The notes beneath the pieces were generated by a model that made no database searches, had not been told where the DNA came from, and saw nothing but the letters and a program-made list of their open reading frames with translations. DNA of 36,600 nt from contig JANQOS010000091.1 in assembly GCA_028285705.1 (NCBI GenBank), positions 1-36,600 on the forward strand. The letters run 5' to 3'. The DNA comes from Altibacter sp. Lineage in GTDB: Bacteria > Bacteroidota > Bacteroidia > Flavobacteriales > Flavobacteriaceae. Each line of letters opens with the position of its first letter. The first letter of the stretch is position 1. A program made the translations under genes and the position numbers. Shown here one piece after another: positions 9,426 through 19,037 of the stretch.

Positions 9426-11729
9426 TTACTGTCCTTTTACATTTTCTTTGAACTTATCAAACTCACCCAGCTCTTTACTTTTTGGCCAGTTGTTATTAGA
9501 AGTATCAATGTCTGCGGTTTCTTCATCGGGATCTACCACAATTTTGGTGATCTCTTTATCTGAAGCAATTACTTTACCAACAAACTTATCGTTCTTTCTC
9601 CAAATTTGAGCAGGATAGGTAATTCTTTCTGTAGTTCCATCGCTATAGGTATATTCTGCAATGATAGGCATTGGAATTCCTCCCGGTTTTTCGAAAGTTA
9701 CTTCATAGAAGTATTTCGGGTTTTTAAGTTTGGACCTTTCCTCAGCCGGAACATTATCCATAATATATTCCTGAAGTGTCGTTACATCAGATAGTGTTGA
9801 TGTACGCATACTCTCTTCAAAATCTTCACTTCCTTCTTCTACCAGGTATACCAATGGAGGTAGGTCACTTTCGGTCATTCCACGTTCTTTAAGCATCTCA
9901 CGAATTTCCGTGTTCATTTTTGAAGTAACATAGAATTTTTTCACCTCTTTTACACCTATATCCGTATAGTCCGTTGTATAGAACCAGGCTCTCCAAAACC
10001 AATCCAGGTCTACAGCTGATGCATCTTCCATACTACGGAAAAAGTCTTCCGGAGTTGGATGCTTAAACATCCAGCGCTGTGAGTAGGTTCTAAAAGCATA
10101 GTCAAAAAGGTCGCGTCCCATAACGGTTTCACGAAGAATATTCAATCCGGTCGCCGGTTTGGAATAAGCATTGGCTCCAAAGTTATAGGTATTTAACCCT
10201 TTGGTCATAATAGGTGCCAAAGAACTTTGGTCCCCTGCCATATAATCTACTATTTTATTTGCAGGCCCGCGACGTGACGGATATTTCTTATTAGGAGCAA
10301 TTGCATCCGGATACCATTCTCCAAAATCCTGTTCTGCTACATATTGTACAAATGTATTTAAACCTTCATCCATCCATGTCCATTGACGTTCGTCACTGTT
10401 TACGATCATAGGGAAATAGTTGTGCCCTACTTCGTGAATAATCACACTCATCATTCCGTACTTAGTGCGGTCACTGTAAGTACCGTCTTTCTCCGGCCTA
10501 CCATAGTTCCAGCATATCATAGGATATTCCATTCCCTGGTTCTTAGCATGTACGGAAATTGCTTTGTGGTATGGGTAATCAAACGCCATTCTTGAATAGG
10601 TCTTCAGTGTGCTGGCAACCACTATGGTAGAATAGTCTTCCCAAAGAGGATTTCCCTCCGGAGGATAAACAGATACTGCCATTACGTCTCTGTTACCTAT
10701 TTTTACAGCCATCATATCCCAAATATATCTTCGTGAAGTTGCAAATCCGTAATCACGTACGTTCTCTGCTCTAAATTTCCACGTTTTCTTTTGAGTTGAA
10801 AATCCTTTTGAAGCAGCTTCGGCTTCTTCCTGTGTTACAATAAGAACAGGCTTGTCATAAGACTTCTTAGCCTGATCATAGCGTTTCATCATATCCTTGG
10901 AAAAGACCTCTTTTCGGTTTAAGAGAACACCTGTAGCATCTAAAGTGTGATCCGCAGGTACCGTGATATTCACATCGAAATTTCCAAAAGGCAAAGCAAA
11001 CTCATCACGTCCCCAGAACTGACTATTTTGCCAACCTTCCACATCATTATAAACAGCCATACGAGGATAGAACTGTGCAATTACATAACCGCGGGTTCCA
11101 TCATCAAAAGTTTCATAACCACTTCGTGCGCGGTCAACGGTATGCTCCGGAATATTGTACCACCATTTTATAGAAAATGTAAACTTCTCTCCGGGTTTTA
11201 AGCTTTTAGGCATCTCTACACGCATCATGGTTCGGTTAATTGTATAAGGAAGGCTTCCTCCTTTGGTATTTTTAACCTCTTGAATGTTGAAACCTCCTTC
11301 AAAGGGGTCTTCCATATAATCTCCCACAAAACCGCTTACTCTTCTTGCAGGGCCTGCACCACCTCCATCAATCAGTGGAGTCTTTGAATCTTTAGAACGT
11401 ACATTTTGATCCAACTGCACCCAAAGATATTCCAATACATCCGGAGAGTTATTGGTATACGTTATGGTCTCATTACCATAGAGTTTTGCATTTTTGTCAT
11501 CCAACTCTATGTCCATCACATAGTCCGCCTGTTGTTGGTAGTATTGTGGCCCTGGGGCTCCACTGCCAGCTCTATACACATTAGGAGTTGAGAACTCTTC
11601 GTATAGTTGTTTAAAACGGTTATTATTGTAATGTCCGGGTTCGCGTTCTGTTTTTTCTTTTTCCTGTGCGTAACTCATTCCTGCAGTAAGAAACAATATC
11701 GCTAAAGAAAGGTACTTCACTAGTTTCAT
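9426..11729 (-). CDS. M1 family metallopeptidase, secreted
   Basis: HEVGHNYFPMIVNSDERQWTWMDEGLNTF (HEXXH-x18-E) and GMEYPMICW; N-terminal signal peptide. Confidence 0.93.
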   Translation of the reverse strand: MKLVKYLSLAILFLTAGMSYAQEKEKTEREPGHYNNNRFKQLYEEFSTPNVYRAGSGAPGPQYYQQQADYVMDIELDDKNAKLYGNETITYTNNSPDVLEYLWVQLDQNVRSKDSKTPLIDGGGAGPARRVSGFVGDYMEDPFEGGFNIQEVKNTKGGSLPYTINRTMMRVEMPKSLKPGEKFTFSIKWWYNIPEHTVDRARSGYETFDDGTRGYVIAQFYPRMAVYNDVEGWQNSQFWGRDEFALPFGNFDVNITVPADHTLDATGVLLNRKEVFSKDMMKRYDQAKKSYDKPVLIVTQEEAEAASKGFSTQKKTWKFRAENVRDYGFATSRRYIWDMMAVKIGNRDVMAVSVYPPEGNPLWEDYSTIVVASTLKTYSRMAFDYPYHKAISVHAKNQGMEYPMICWNYGRPEKDGTYSDRTKYGMMSVIIHEVGHNYFPMIVNSDERQWTWMDEGLNTFVQYVAEQDFGEWYPDAIAPNKKYPSRRGPANKIVDYMAGDQSSLAPIMTKGLNTYNFGANAYSKPATGLNILRETVMGRDLFDYAFRTYSQRWMFKHPTPEDFFRSMEDASAVDLDWFWRAWFYTTDYTDIGVKEVKKFYVTSKMNTEIREMLKERGMTESDLPPLVYLVEEGSEDFEESMRTSTLSDVTTLQEYIMDNVPAEERSKLKNPKYFYEVTFEKPGGIPMPIIAEYTYSDGTTERITYPAQIWRKNDKFVGKVIASDKEITKIVVDPDEETADIDTSNNNWPKSKELGEFDKFKENVKGQ

Positions 11730-11786
11730 AATATTAATTTGATTGATTAAGGTTCTAAAAATAGTTCTTTATTGTCTTTATTTTAC

Positions 11787-12293
11787 TCATTCACCGAAGT
11801 TTAACAATCCTTTAGGATTATCTTTATCCAAAACTAGGCTTCTTCTGTTTTTTGGGGTTTTTAAATGAATAATATTTTGTTGTTCATCGAACATATCAAA
11901 TAAAATTTCATTTTCAATTTCCAAGGTCTTTAGATCTGCTATTCCTGTAATTTCAAGATATACTTTCATCACATCATTTTCATACGCTATTCCAACAAAA
12001 GTGAAAGTTTCCGGTTTACCATTTACATGTATCTGTAATTTCTGAAAAATATATTTCTTTAAATAAGCGACATCTGTAGCTGTTTCATTTTTGGTACCTA
12101 ATGAAATATCCGGACTGTACCTTTCCTGAAGCACATCTTCAATATCATCTGTAAAGATCTTTGTAATTATCTGAAGTGATTCTTTTTCCTGAACGTATTC
12201 AATCTTAGTAATACTTACATAAAATTTATGAGCTGTAGCAGCTGTAAATAAAGAAAAGAGCAGTAATAGAGTTGCTATTCTAAAAAACTTCAT
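11787..12293 (-). CDS. DUF6702-family protein, secreted
   Basis: Signal peptide then HKFYVSITKIEYVQEKESLQIITKIFTDDIEDVL; lies next to the M1 peptidase gene. Confidence 0.75.
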   Translation of the reverse strand: MKFFRIATLLLLFSLFTAATAHKFYVSITKIEYVQEKESLQIITKIFTDDIEDVLQERYSPDISLGTKNETATDVAYLKKYIFQKLQIHVNGKPETFTFVGIAYENDVMKVYLEITGIADLKTLEIENEILFDMFDEQQNIIHLKTPKNRRSLVLDKDNPKGLLNFGE

Positions 12294-12411
12294 AAATAAA
12301 ACCGGTTCAAAGTATATAGGACGTGCCTTTTTTAGAAATGTTACATAATTTTATTTTTCTTTTTGAGAAATTCTTAAAACCTCAACATAATTTCCTTTTC
12401 AAAATATGCTT

Positions 12412-13221
12412 TTAATTCCCTCCTATTTCCTTTTTATAGAGAATACTTTGATAGGTAATAAAGTCTAAAAGAAGCAGTTCATTTTCTATTTTTAACAGAT
12501 CACTGTCAATACCTGCTTCCTCCATATAGTATATAAAATCGTTTACCCTGCTTTCAGGAATTCCAAATGTTTTGGTGAGATAGTCATTGCTAAAACGTTG
12601 TCGCATTGCATTGATAAGTACCACCTTATCAATTGGCTTTTCAACCGGATCTTTTTTCTTCTTCTTAAAAAGTAACCCTGCCAACCCAACAAAATTCAAA
12701 GAAGCTTGTTTTTGGCCGTTGTAAAATGCTTCTTCTGCTTTGTTACCATCAATAGAACTGTACTGGTCATCCGAGAATTCGTAACCAAACTCCAGGGTTG
12801 TATAGGACAGGTCCCATTGAGGGTTCATATTTGCTGTTTTAATCCTTTTAAGATCCGCAATGATATTTCCGGAAAGATCGTATGGGCTTACAACCACTTC
12901 TTCTAACTGATTCACAGTAGGGTTCAGATAGATCGCCATTCGTTTTTTATCGATAACTCCTTTATCGACAATGATCGTAAAACTCTGAAATTGTATGGCA
13001 GTAACCTGTATACGGTCATTTTCGGCAACATCCAGTTCAAAATCACCCGTAATATTTGTTATGGTGCCTTTCTGTGAAGAAATATTATACACATTCACAC
13101 TCTCCACATCTTCGCCTAGAGGAGCAGTGATCTTTCCCTGAATTTTAACACGTTCAATGTTCTGAGAAAAAACATACATTGGAAAAGAAAAAAACAATAT
13201 GACGAACAGAAATCTTTGCAT
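12412..13221 (-). CDS. carboxypeptidase-like regulatory (CarboxypepD_reg-like) domain protein
   Basis: VKIQGKITAPLGEDVESVNVYNISSQKGTITNITGDFELDVAENDRIQVTAIQFQS...NQLEEVVV. Confidence 0.8.
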   Translation of the reverse strand: MQRFLFVILFFSFPMYVFSQNIERVKIQGKITAPLGEDVESVNVYNISSQKGTITNITGDFELDVAENDRIQVTAIQFQSFTIIVDKGVIDKKRMAIYLNPTVNQLEEVVVSPYDLSGNIIADLKRIKTANMNPQWDLSYTTLEFGYEFSDDQYSSIDGNKAEEAFYNGQKQASLNFVGLAGLLFKKKKKDPVEKPIDKVVLINAMRQRFSNDYLTKTFGIPESRVNDFIYYMEEAGIDSDLLKIENELLLLDFITYQSILYKKEIGGN

Positions 13222-13304
13222 AGTTTAAAAGTACTGTTTGTTTTCTTACTAAAGTCTTAAGGTTATGCTTCTATTTGTTAAATTTACACTTTATACATCT
13301 TTCT

Positions 13305-14015
13305 ATGAAGAACCTTATTGTTGCCAGTACCTCTACAGTTTATGGAGGGAGTCATCTCGATTATCTATTAGAAGAAATTTCACATTTGTTTTCTAATACT
13401 GAAGAAGTTCTCTTCATTCCTTATGCGCGCCCCGGTGGAATTTCTCATGACACATATACAGAAAAGGCAGCCGAGGCATTTTCACAAATAGGTAAAAAAC
13501 TCGTAGGAATTCATACCTTCGACAATGCCGAAACAGCAATAAAAAATGCAAAAGGAGTTTTTACCGGTGGAGGAAACACATTTGTATTGGTTTCACAACT
13601 GTACCAAAATGGCTTAATGCAACCTTTACGGGATGCTATTTTCAATGGGCTTCCCTATCTGGGTACCAGTGCGGGGAGCAATATTTGCGGTGTGACAATG
13701 CAAACCACGAATGATATGCCCATTGTATATCCTCCGTCTTTTAAAACATTAGGAGCCATACCATTTAATATCAACCCTCATTACCTGGATCCCGATCCAA
13801 CAAGTACACATATGGGCGAGACCCGGGAAACCCGAATAAAAGAATACCACACACAAAATAACATTCCGGTGGCTGGGCTTAGGGAAGGAAGTTGGTTACA
13901 AGTAACCGGAGATACTGTTATTTTGAAAGGAGAACATTCTGCCAGGATTTTCCAACAGGACAAAGAACCTTTTGAAATAGAACCAGGTACAGAACTTGGT
14001 GTGCTCCTTAGCTAA
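13305..14015 (+). CDS. pepE: dipeptidase E (alpha-aspartyl dipeptidase, S51)
   Basis: GVFTGGGNTFVLVSQL, YLGTSAGSNICGVTMQTTNDMPIVYPPSF, NINPHYLDPDP. ATG at 13305 preferred over TTG at 13275. Confidence 0.93.
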   Translation: MKNLIVASTSTVYGGSHLDYLLEEISHLFSNTEEVLFIPYARPGGISHDTYTEKAAEAFSQIGKKLVGIHTFDNAETAIKNAKGVFTGGGNTFVLVSQLYQNGLMQPLRDAIFNGLPYLGTSAGSNICGVTMQTTNDMPIVYPPSFKTLGAIPFNINPHYLDPDPTSTHMGETRETRIKEYHTQNNIPVAGLREGSWLQVTGDTVILKGEHSARIFQQDKEPFEIEPGTELGVLLS

Positions 14016-14437
14016 AGCATCTTTATAAAATGATAGCCGCGTGCTATAAAACCTTGATTCGCATAAAATTTATGAGAAGGATAGTTATCTACATATGTGT
14101 TTAACTCTACCCAGTTACAATCTTTTTTTTGAGCGTATTCATAAACAAACTCCATCAAACTATTACCAATACCTTTACTTCTATGAGTATCGTCGATGAT
14201 CACATGGTCTACCTCCATGCTCTTACCCGCATAATGCCTCGTCTGAAACCACATCCCGCAAATTCCAATTAATTTTGCAGCATCATAGATTCCTATACAT
14301 TCATAATTCTGCTGTGACATTTCCAAAACACGCTCTTTTAAAACCGCTTCGGAAATACTTTTATTTCCTAGTTTTTGCAGTAACGGAACAATAATTAAAA
14401 TATCCTTGGGAGGAATAATGAGAAATTTAACGGTCAT
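14012..14437 (-). CDS. GNAT-family N-acetyltransferase
   Basis: HVIIDDTHRSKGIGNSLMEFVYEYAQKKDCNWVELNT...SHKFYANQGF. Confidence 0.92.
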   Translation of the reverse strand: MTVKFLIIPPKDILIIVPLLQKLGNKSISEAVLKERVLEMSQQNYECIGIYDAAKLIGICGMWFQTRHYAGKSMEVDHVIIDDTHRSKGIGNSLMEFVYEYAQKKDCNWVELNTYVDNYPSHKFYANQGFIARGYHFIKML

Positions 14438-14603
14438 AGCTATTACTTTGATATCCTTGCATTTGGATTCAAATTCATTTTAAAATTTTATTCATCTCAA
14501 AAATAGGACAAAAAACCCACTTAAAATTGTATTGCAATAGTTACATTGAAATATAGTATCTTGATTGTCATAATTTTTTCTGTTACTCAATTTTAAAACA
14601 TAA

Positions 14604-15344
14604 ATGACCCGAGATACATTCATAAAAATTACAAGCATAGCTGTAGCCGGCTTTGGTATTCTTCCACAAATTTCATTCATGGCACTCCAGGAAAATTTTA
14701 CACGGGAACAACTCATTGGCAAAGGAAATCCGGACATTACCGGAGATTCTTATACTTCTACCATGCATATAGAAGTGAAGGCTGCATTTCAAAAAATGAA
14801 AGATGCAGCAGCCAAAGAGGGTATCAATATTGAAATCGTTTCGGCCTATAGAAGCTTTCAGAGGCAAAAAGAGATCTTTGAAGAAAAATACAGGCGGTTT
14901 ACCGGAGAAGGGTTAACTCCTATACAAGCCATTGAAAAGATCATTGAATATTCGACCATTCCCGGAACTTCCCGACACCATTGGGGGACCGACATCGACA
15001 TTATCGATGCAAACGCTCCTCGCCCCGAAAGTGTATTACAGGCGAAGCACTTTCATGGTGATGGTCCTTTTTGCAAACTGAAAGACTGGTTGAATGAAAA
15101 TGCCAATTCCTTTGGTTTCTTTGAAGTATATACCCACAATGCCAATCGAAAAGGTTTTAAATATGAGCCCTGGCACTTTAGTTATGCCCCTGTTTCAAAG
15201 CCAATGTTGCAAGCCTATAAAAAGCTGGACCTGAAACAAATCCTTTTGGAAGAAAAAATTATGGGTGCCGAACATTTTTCAGATGAATTTATTTCAAAAT
15301 ACCGTACAGAGAATATTTTGGATATTAATCCCAAATTACTTTAG
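14604..15344 (+). CDS. M15 family metallopeptidase (D-alanyl-D-alanine carboxypeptidase, VanY-like)
   Basis: VSAYRSFQRQKEIF, SRHHWGTDIDI, YEPWHFSY zinc-site motifs. Confidence 0.92.
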   Translation: MTRDTFIKITSIAVAGFGILPQISFMALQENFTREQLIGKGNPDITGDSYTSTMHIEVKAAFQKMKDAAAKEGINIEIVSAYRSFQRQKEIFEEKYRRFTGEGLTPIQAIEKIIEYSTIPGTSRHHWGTDIDIIDANAPRPESVLQAKHFHGDGPFCKLKDWLNENANSFGFFEVYTHNANRKGFKYEPWHFSYAPVSKPMLQAYKKLDLKQILLEEKIMGAEHFSDEFISKYRTENILDINPKLL

Positions 15345-15370
15345 TAACTTTAAGTCATTAAATTTTAACT

Positions 15371-16135
15371 ATGAGAAGAGGTAGCTGGAAAATAAGAATC
15401 TTTATAGGCCTTGCCATTGTGGCCTTTGCGTTTTTTAAAAAATGCTCCAATACAGAAGAAAACCCATATACGGGGAAGGAACAAGCCATATCATTGACCA
15501 CTGAAGAAGAGATCGCCATTGGACTGCAAAGTGCTCCCCAGATGGCGCGGGAATATGGCGGTTTACATCCCGACGAACGTATGCAGGCCTATGTCGATAT
15601 GGTAGGAAATAAGCTAGTGAATAGTAGTGTGGCAAGGGACACTCCTTATCAATATGACTTTCATTTACTGGCAGATCAAAATACCGTCAATGCCTTTGCC
15701 TTACCGGGAGGGCAGATATTCATTACCTATGCCCTACTTTCAAAACTGGAAAACGAAGACCAGTTAGCCGGTGTATTGGGCCATGAGATCGGACATGTTC
15801 TTGGGCGTCATTCGGCTGAACGAATAGCAAATAGCGAGTTTTGGCAAACCCTTGCCCAGGGAGCTTCTGTTGGTGCTGATGCCGGAGGATTGGTTTCGGG
15901 GATCGGGCAAAATGTATTGCTGGGTAATGGCCGGGGTGACGAATTGGAAAGTGATGACCTGGGAGTTCGGTTTATGATCAAAGCAGGGTACGAACCCCGG
16001 GAAATGATCGATGTGATGGAGATCTTAAAAGCTGCCGGCGGTTCAAACCGTGTACCTGAGTTTCAAAGTACCCACCCCGACCCGGACAACCGTATTCAAA
16101 AAATAAAAGAATCCATTGAAAAATATGGAGGATAG
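15371..16135 (+). CDS. M48 family metalloprotease, likely membrane-anchored or lipoprotein
   Basis: NAFALPGGQIFITYALL, HEIGHVLGRHSAER, ELESDDLGVRFMIKAGY. Confidence 0.93.
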   Translation: MRRGSWKIRIFIGLAIVAFAFFKKCSNTEENPYTGKEQAISLTTEEEIAIGLQSAPQMAREYGGLHPDERMQAYVDMVGNKLVNSSVARDTPYQYDFHLLADQNTVNAFALPGGQIFITYALLSKLENEDQLAGVLGHEIGHVLGRHSAERIANSEFWQTLAQGASVGADAGGLVSGIGQNVLLGNGRGDELESDDLGVRFMIKAGYEPREMIDVMEILKAAGGSNRVPEFQSTHPDPDNRIQKIKESIEKYGG

Positions 16136-16157
16136 AATAATCATTAAATCACTGCTC

Positions 16158-16186
16158 AAATCCCGCTTAAGCGGGATTTTGTTTTT
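16158..16186 (+). terminator. Rho-independent terminator after the M48 gene, T-tract abutting the candidate gpmI promoter
   Basis: AAATCCCGC-TTAA-GCGGGATTT followed by TGTTTTT. Confidence 0.8.
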
Positions 16187-16193
16187 ATCTTTG
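16186..16193 (+). promoter_or_regulatory. candidate -7 box TATCTTTG for gpmI
   Basis: Matches TAnnTTTG, 4 nt before the gpmI ATG; no clear -33 TTG because the terminator stem occupies that position. Confidence 0.4.
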
Positions 16194-16197
16194 CCGG

Positions 16198-17712
16198 ATG
16201 AATAAAAAAGTCCTTTTACTAATACTAGATGGCTGGGGAATCACTCAGGAGCCGGCTGTTTCTGCCATAGCTCAAGCTAATACCCCTTTTATAGATTCCT
16301 TATATTCAAAATACCCAAATACCCAATTACTCACCCATGGAATGAATGTAGGATTACCGGAAGGACAGATGGGAAACAGCGAAGTAGGTCATATGAATTT
16401 AGGTGCCGGGCGTATTGTATACCAGGATCTGGCAAAAGTGAATATGGCGATAGAAAACAATACCTTAAAAGATGAACCGGTTTTAAAGCAAGCTTTTGCA
16501 TATGCCAAAAAATATGATAAGAATATCCATTTCCTTGGATTGGTTTCGGACGGAGGTGTGCACTCACATATTGACCACTTAAAAGGTTTATTGACCACCG
16601 CAAATGATGAGGGCCTTAAAAAAGTATTTGTACACGCTTTTACAGATGGTAGGGATGTTGATCCAAGATCGGGAGTTGGACATATCGAGGATCTACAGGA
16701 ACATCTTTCAAGAACCACCGGAAAATTGGCTTCGGTAGTTGGGCGATACTACGCCATGGATCGTGATAAGCGATGGGAACGTGTAAAGAAAGCATATGAC
16801 CTTTTAGTCTTCGGAAAAGGAAAAGCTTCAGAGAATATCATTCAAACGATACAGGAAAGCTATGCCGAAGGAATTACCGATGAGTTCATCGAGCCAATAG
16901 TTCTAACCGAAGGAGGTAAACCCGTTGGAACTATCTCTGAAAATGATGTTATTATCTTTTTCAACTTTCGTACCGACCGTGGCCGTCAATTGACCGAAGT
17001 TTTAACGCAACGGGATCACGATGATTTTGGGATGAAAAAGATCCCTCTATATTATGTGACACTTACTAATTATGACGATTCGTACAAAGATGTTAAAACC
17101 GTTTATAACAAAGAGAATATAAAGGATACCCTGGGCGAAGTATTGGAGGAAAATGGAAAAACGCAAATACGTATCGCCGAGACCGAAAAATACCCTCATG
17201 TTACCTTCTTCTTCAATGGAGGGCGTGAAGAACCTTTTGAAAAGGAAAAGCGTATTCTTTGCCCTTCTCCTAAAGTAGCCACGTACGATATGCAGCCAGA
17301 AATGAGTGCCTATGATGTGAGAGACAAGATACTTCCCGAGATACGTTCGAAAGCAGCAGATTTTATCTGCCTGAATTTTGCCAATCCGGATATGGTAGGA
17401 CACACCGGTGTTTTTGAAGCAGCTGTAAAAGCATGTGAAACCGTAGACAAATGTGCTGAAGCAGTTGTTAATGCTGCCAGTGAAAATGGATATACAACCA
17501 TCATTTTAGCAGATCACGGTAACAGTGAGACAATGCGCAATCCGGATGGTTCACCCCATACGGCACACACAACAAATCCGGTTCCTTTAATAATTGTAGA
17601 TCATGATGTTACACAGGTAAAAGAAGGTATTTTAGGAGATATTGCACCAACAGTTTTAAAACTAATGGGTATAGAAAAACCTGATGCAATGACCCGGGGA
17701 TCTCTTATTTAA
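16198..17712 (+). CDS. gpmI: 2,3-bisphosphoglycerate-independent phosphoglycerate mutase
   Basis: LLILDGWGITQ, GNSEVGHMNLGAGRIVYQDL, HAFTDGRDVDP, NFRTDRGRQLTEVL, ADHGNSETM. Confidence 0.97.
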   Translation: MNKKVLLLILDGWGITQEPAVSAIAQANTPFIDSLYSKYPNTQLLTHGMNVGLPEGQMGNSEVGHMNLGAGRIVYQDLAKVNMAIENNTLKDEPVLKQAFAYAKKYDKNIHFLGLVSDGGVHSHIDHLKGLLTTANDEGLKKVFVHAFTDGRDVDPRSGVGHIEDLQEHLSRTTGKLASVVGRYYAMDRDKRWERVKKAYDLLVFGKGKASENIIQTIQESYAEGITDEFIEPIVLTEGGKPVGTISENDVIIFFNFRTDRGRQLTEVLTQRDHDDFGMKKIPLYYVTLTNYDDSYKDVKTVYNKENIKDTLGEVLEENGKTQIRIAETEKYPHVTFFFNGGREEPFEKEKRILCPSPKVATYDMQPEMSAYDVRDKILPEIRSKAADFICLNFANPDMVGHTGVFEAAVKACETVDKCAEAVVNAASENGYTTIILADHGNSETMRNPDGSPHTAHTTNPVPLIIVDHDVTQVKEGILGDIAPTVLKLMGIEKPDAMTRGSLI

Positions 17713-17766
17713 CAGATGTACGCTTCCTCTGGTAATATTATACTTTAAAAATGGTAATATTCTTCG

Positions 17767-17774
17767 TATTTTTG
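17767..17774 (+). promoter_or_regulatory. candidate -7 box TATTTTTG for the BT0820-type gene
   Basis: Matches TAnnTTTG, 16 nt before the ATG; no clear -33 TTG seen. Confidence 0.35.
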
Positions 17775-17790
17775 CGGTTTTAAATACCGT

Positions 17791-18198
17791 ATGGTACACG
17801 AAACATATACAATAGCAGTAGATTTTGACGGAACAATCGTTGAAGATGAATATCCAAGAATAGGCAAGCCTATGCTCTTCGCTTTTGATACCATGAAAAA
17901 ACTACAGGAAAAGGGACACAGATTGATTCTTTGGACCTATCGAAATGGCAAAGCCTTGGATGATGCAGTTCGGTTTTGCGAAAAGAATGGAATTACCTTT
18001 TATGCAGTAAATAAAAGTTTTCCTGAAGAAGAATTTGACCCCAAATACAGCCGGAAAATCAATGCCGACCTTTTTATTGATGATAGAAATGTTGGGGGAT
18101 TGAAAAGTTGGGGGGAAATACATCAAATTTTGATCGGTGAAGAAAAGCCTGCCGGTTCAGAATACAAAAAAAGAAAAAAAGGATGGTTTTCCTTTTAA
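17791..18198 (+). CDS. BT0820-family HAD-type phosphatase/hydrolase
   Basis: IAVDFDGTIVEDEYPRIGKPM...LILWTYRNGKALDDAV...LFIDDRNVGG. Confidence 0.88.
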   Translation: MVHETYTIAVDFDGTIVEDEYPRIGKPMLFAFDTMKKLQEKGHRLILWTYRNGKALDDAVRFCEKNGITFYAVNKSFPEEEFDPKYSRKINADLFIDDRNVGGLKSWGEIHQILIGEEKPAGSEYKKRKKGWFSF

Positions 18199-18207
18199 GC
18201 AAACAGT

Positions 18208-19026
18208 ATGATCATACCAAAGACCAGTGAAGAAATAGAATTAATGCGAGAAGCTGCTTTGATAGTTTCCAAAACATTGGGTATACTTGCCAAAGAAGTA
18301 AAACCAGGTGTTACAACACTTCATTTGGATAAATTGGCCGAAGAATTTATCCGTGACCACGGTGCAGTTCCCGGTTTTTTGGGATTATACGATTTTCCAA
18401 ATACACTTTGCATGAGCCCCAATGCGCAAGTAGTTCACGGAATCCCAAACAATACACCTCTTAAAGAAGGAGATATCATTTCTATTGATTGTGGTGCGAT
18501 TAAGAATGATTTTTATGGTGACCATGCGTATACGTTTAAAGTGGGTGAGGTTTCTTCTGAAGTTGAAAAGCTTCTCAAAATCACTAAAGAATCCTTATAT
18601 GTAGGTATTAGAGAATTTAAAGCCGGAAACAGGACTGGTGATGTAGGATACGCCATTCAACAATATTGTGAAGCACACGGTTATGGAGTTGTACGTGAAT
18701 TGGTAGGCCACGGCCTGGGAAGAAAAATGCATGAAGACCCTGAAATGCCCAACTACGGAAGACGAGGAAAAGGTAAAAAATTCGTAGAAGGAATGACTGT
18801 AGCCATTGAGCCTATGATCAATTTGGGAACCCGAAGAATAGAACAGCTCCAGGATGGTTGGACCATTCTTACTTTGGACCGGAAACCAAGTGCGCACTTT
18901 GAGCACAATGTTGCCCTGGTGAATGGAAAACCTGAGTTATTGTCCACATTTGCATATATCTACGAAGCTCTTGGAATTGAAAACGATGAAGAAAAAGAAT
19001 TCCGGCAGAAAGAATTGGTATTGTAA
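18208..19026 (+). CDS. map: type I methionyl aminopeptidase
   Basis: MSPNAQVVHGIPNN, GDIISIDCGAIKNDFYGDHAYTF, ELVGHGLGRKMHEDPEMPNYG, AIEPMIN. Confidence 0.95.
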   Translation: MIIPKTSEEIELMREAALIVSKTLGILAKEVKPGVTTLHLDKLAEEFIRDHGAVPGFLGLYDFPNTLCMSPNAQVVHGIPNNTPLKEGDIISIDCGAIKNDFYGDHAYTFKVGEVSSEVEKLLKITKESLYVGIREFKAGNRTGDVGYAIQQYCEAHGYGVVRELVGHGLGRKMHEDPEMPNYGRRGKGKKFVEGMTVAIEPMINLGTRRIEQLQDGWTILTLDRKPSAHFEHNVALVNGKPELLSTFAYIYEALGIENDEEKEFRQKELVL

Positions 19027-19037
19027 CTTACCACACA

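Noticed and set aside
10480-10540. GMEYP instead of the classical GxMEN motif in the M1 peptidase
   Set aside because: I recall this variant from Bacteroidota M1 peptidases; the HEXXH-x18-E zinc site is intact, so nothing unusual.
9069-11591. Plus-strand ORFs antisense to tatA and the M1 peptidase
   Set aside because: Contained in strongly supported genes; no independent support.
14545-14580. Possible promoter TTG...TATCTTGA before the M15 gene
   Set aside because: The -7 box deviates from TAnnTTTG and spacing is uncertain.
16331-17504. Minus-strand ORFs antisense to gpmI
   Set aside because: Shadow ORFs of a strongly conserved gpmI frame.
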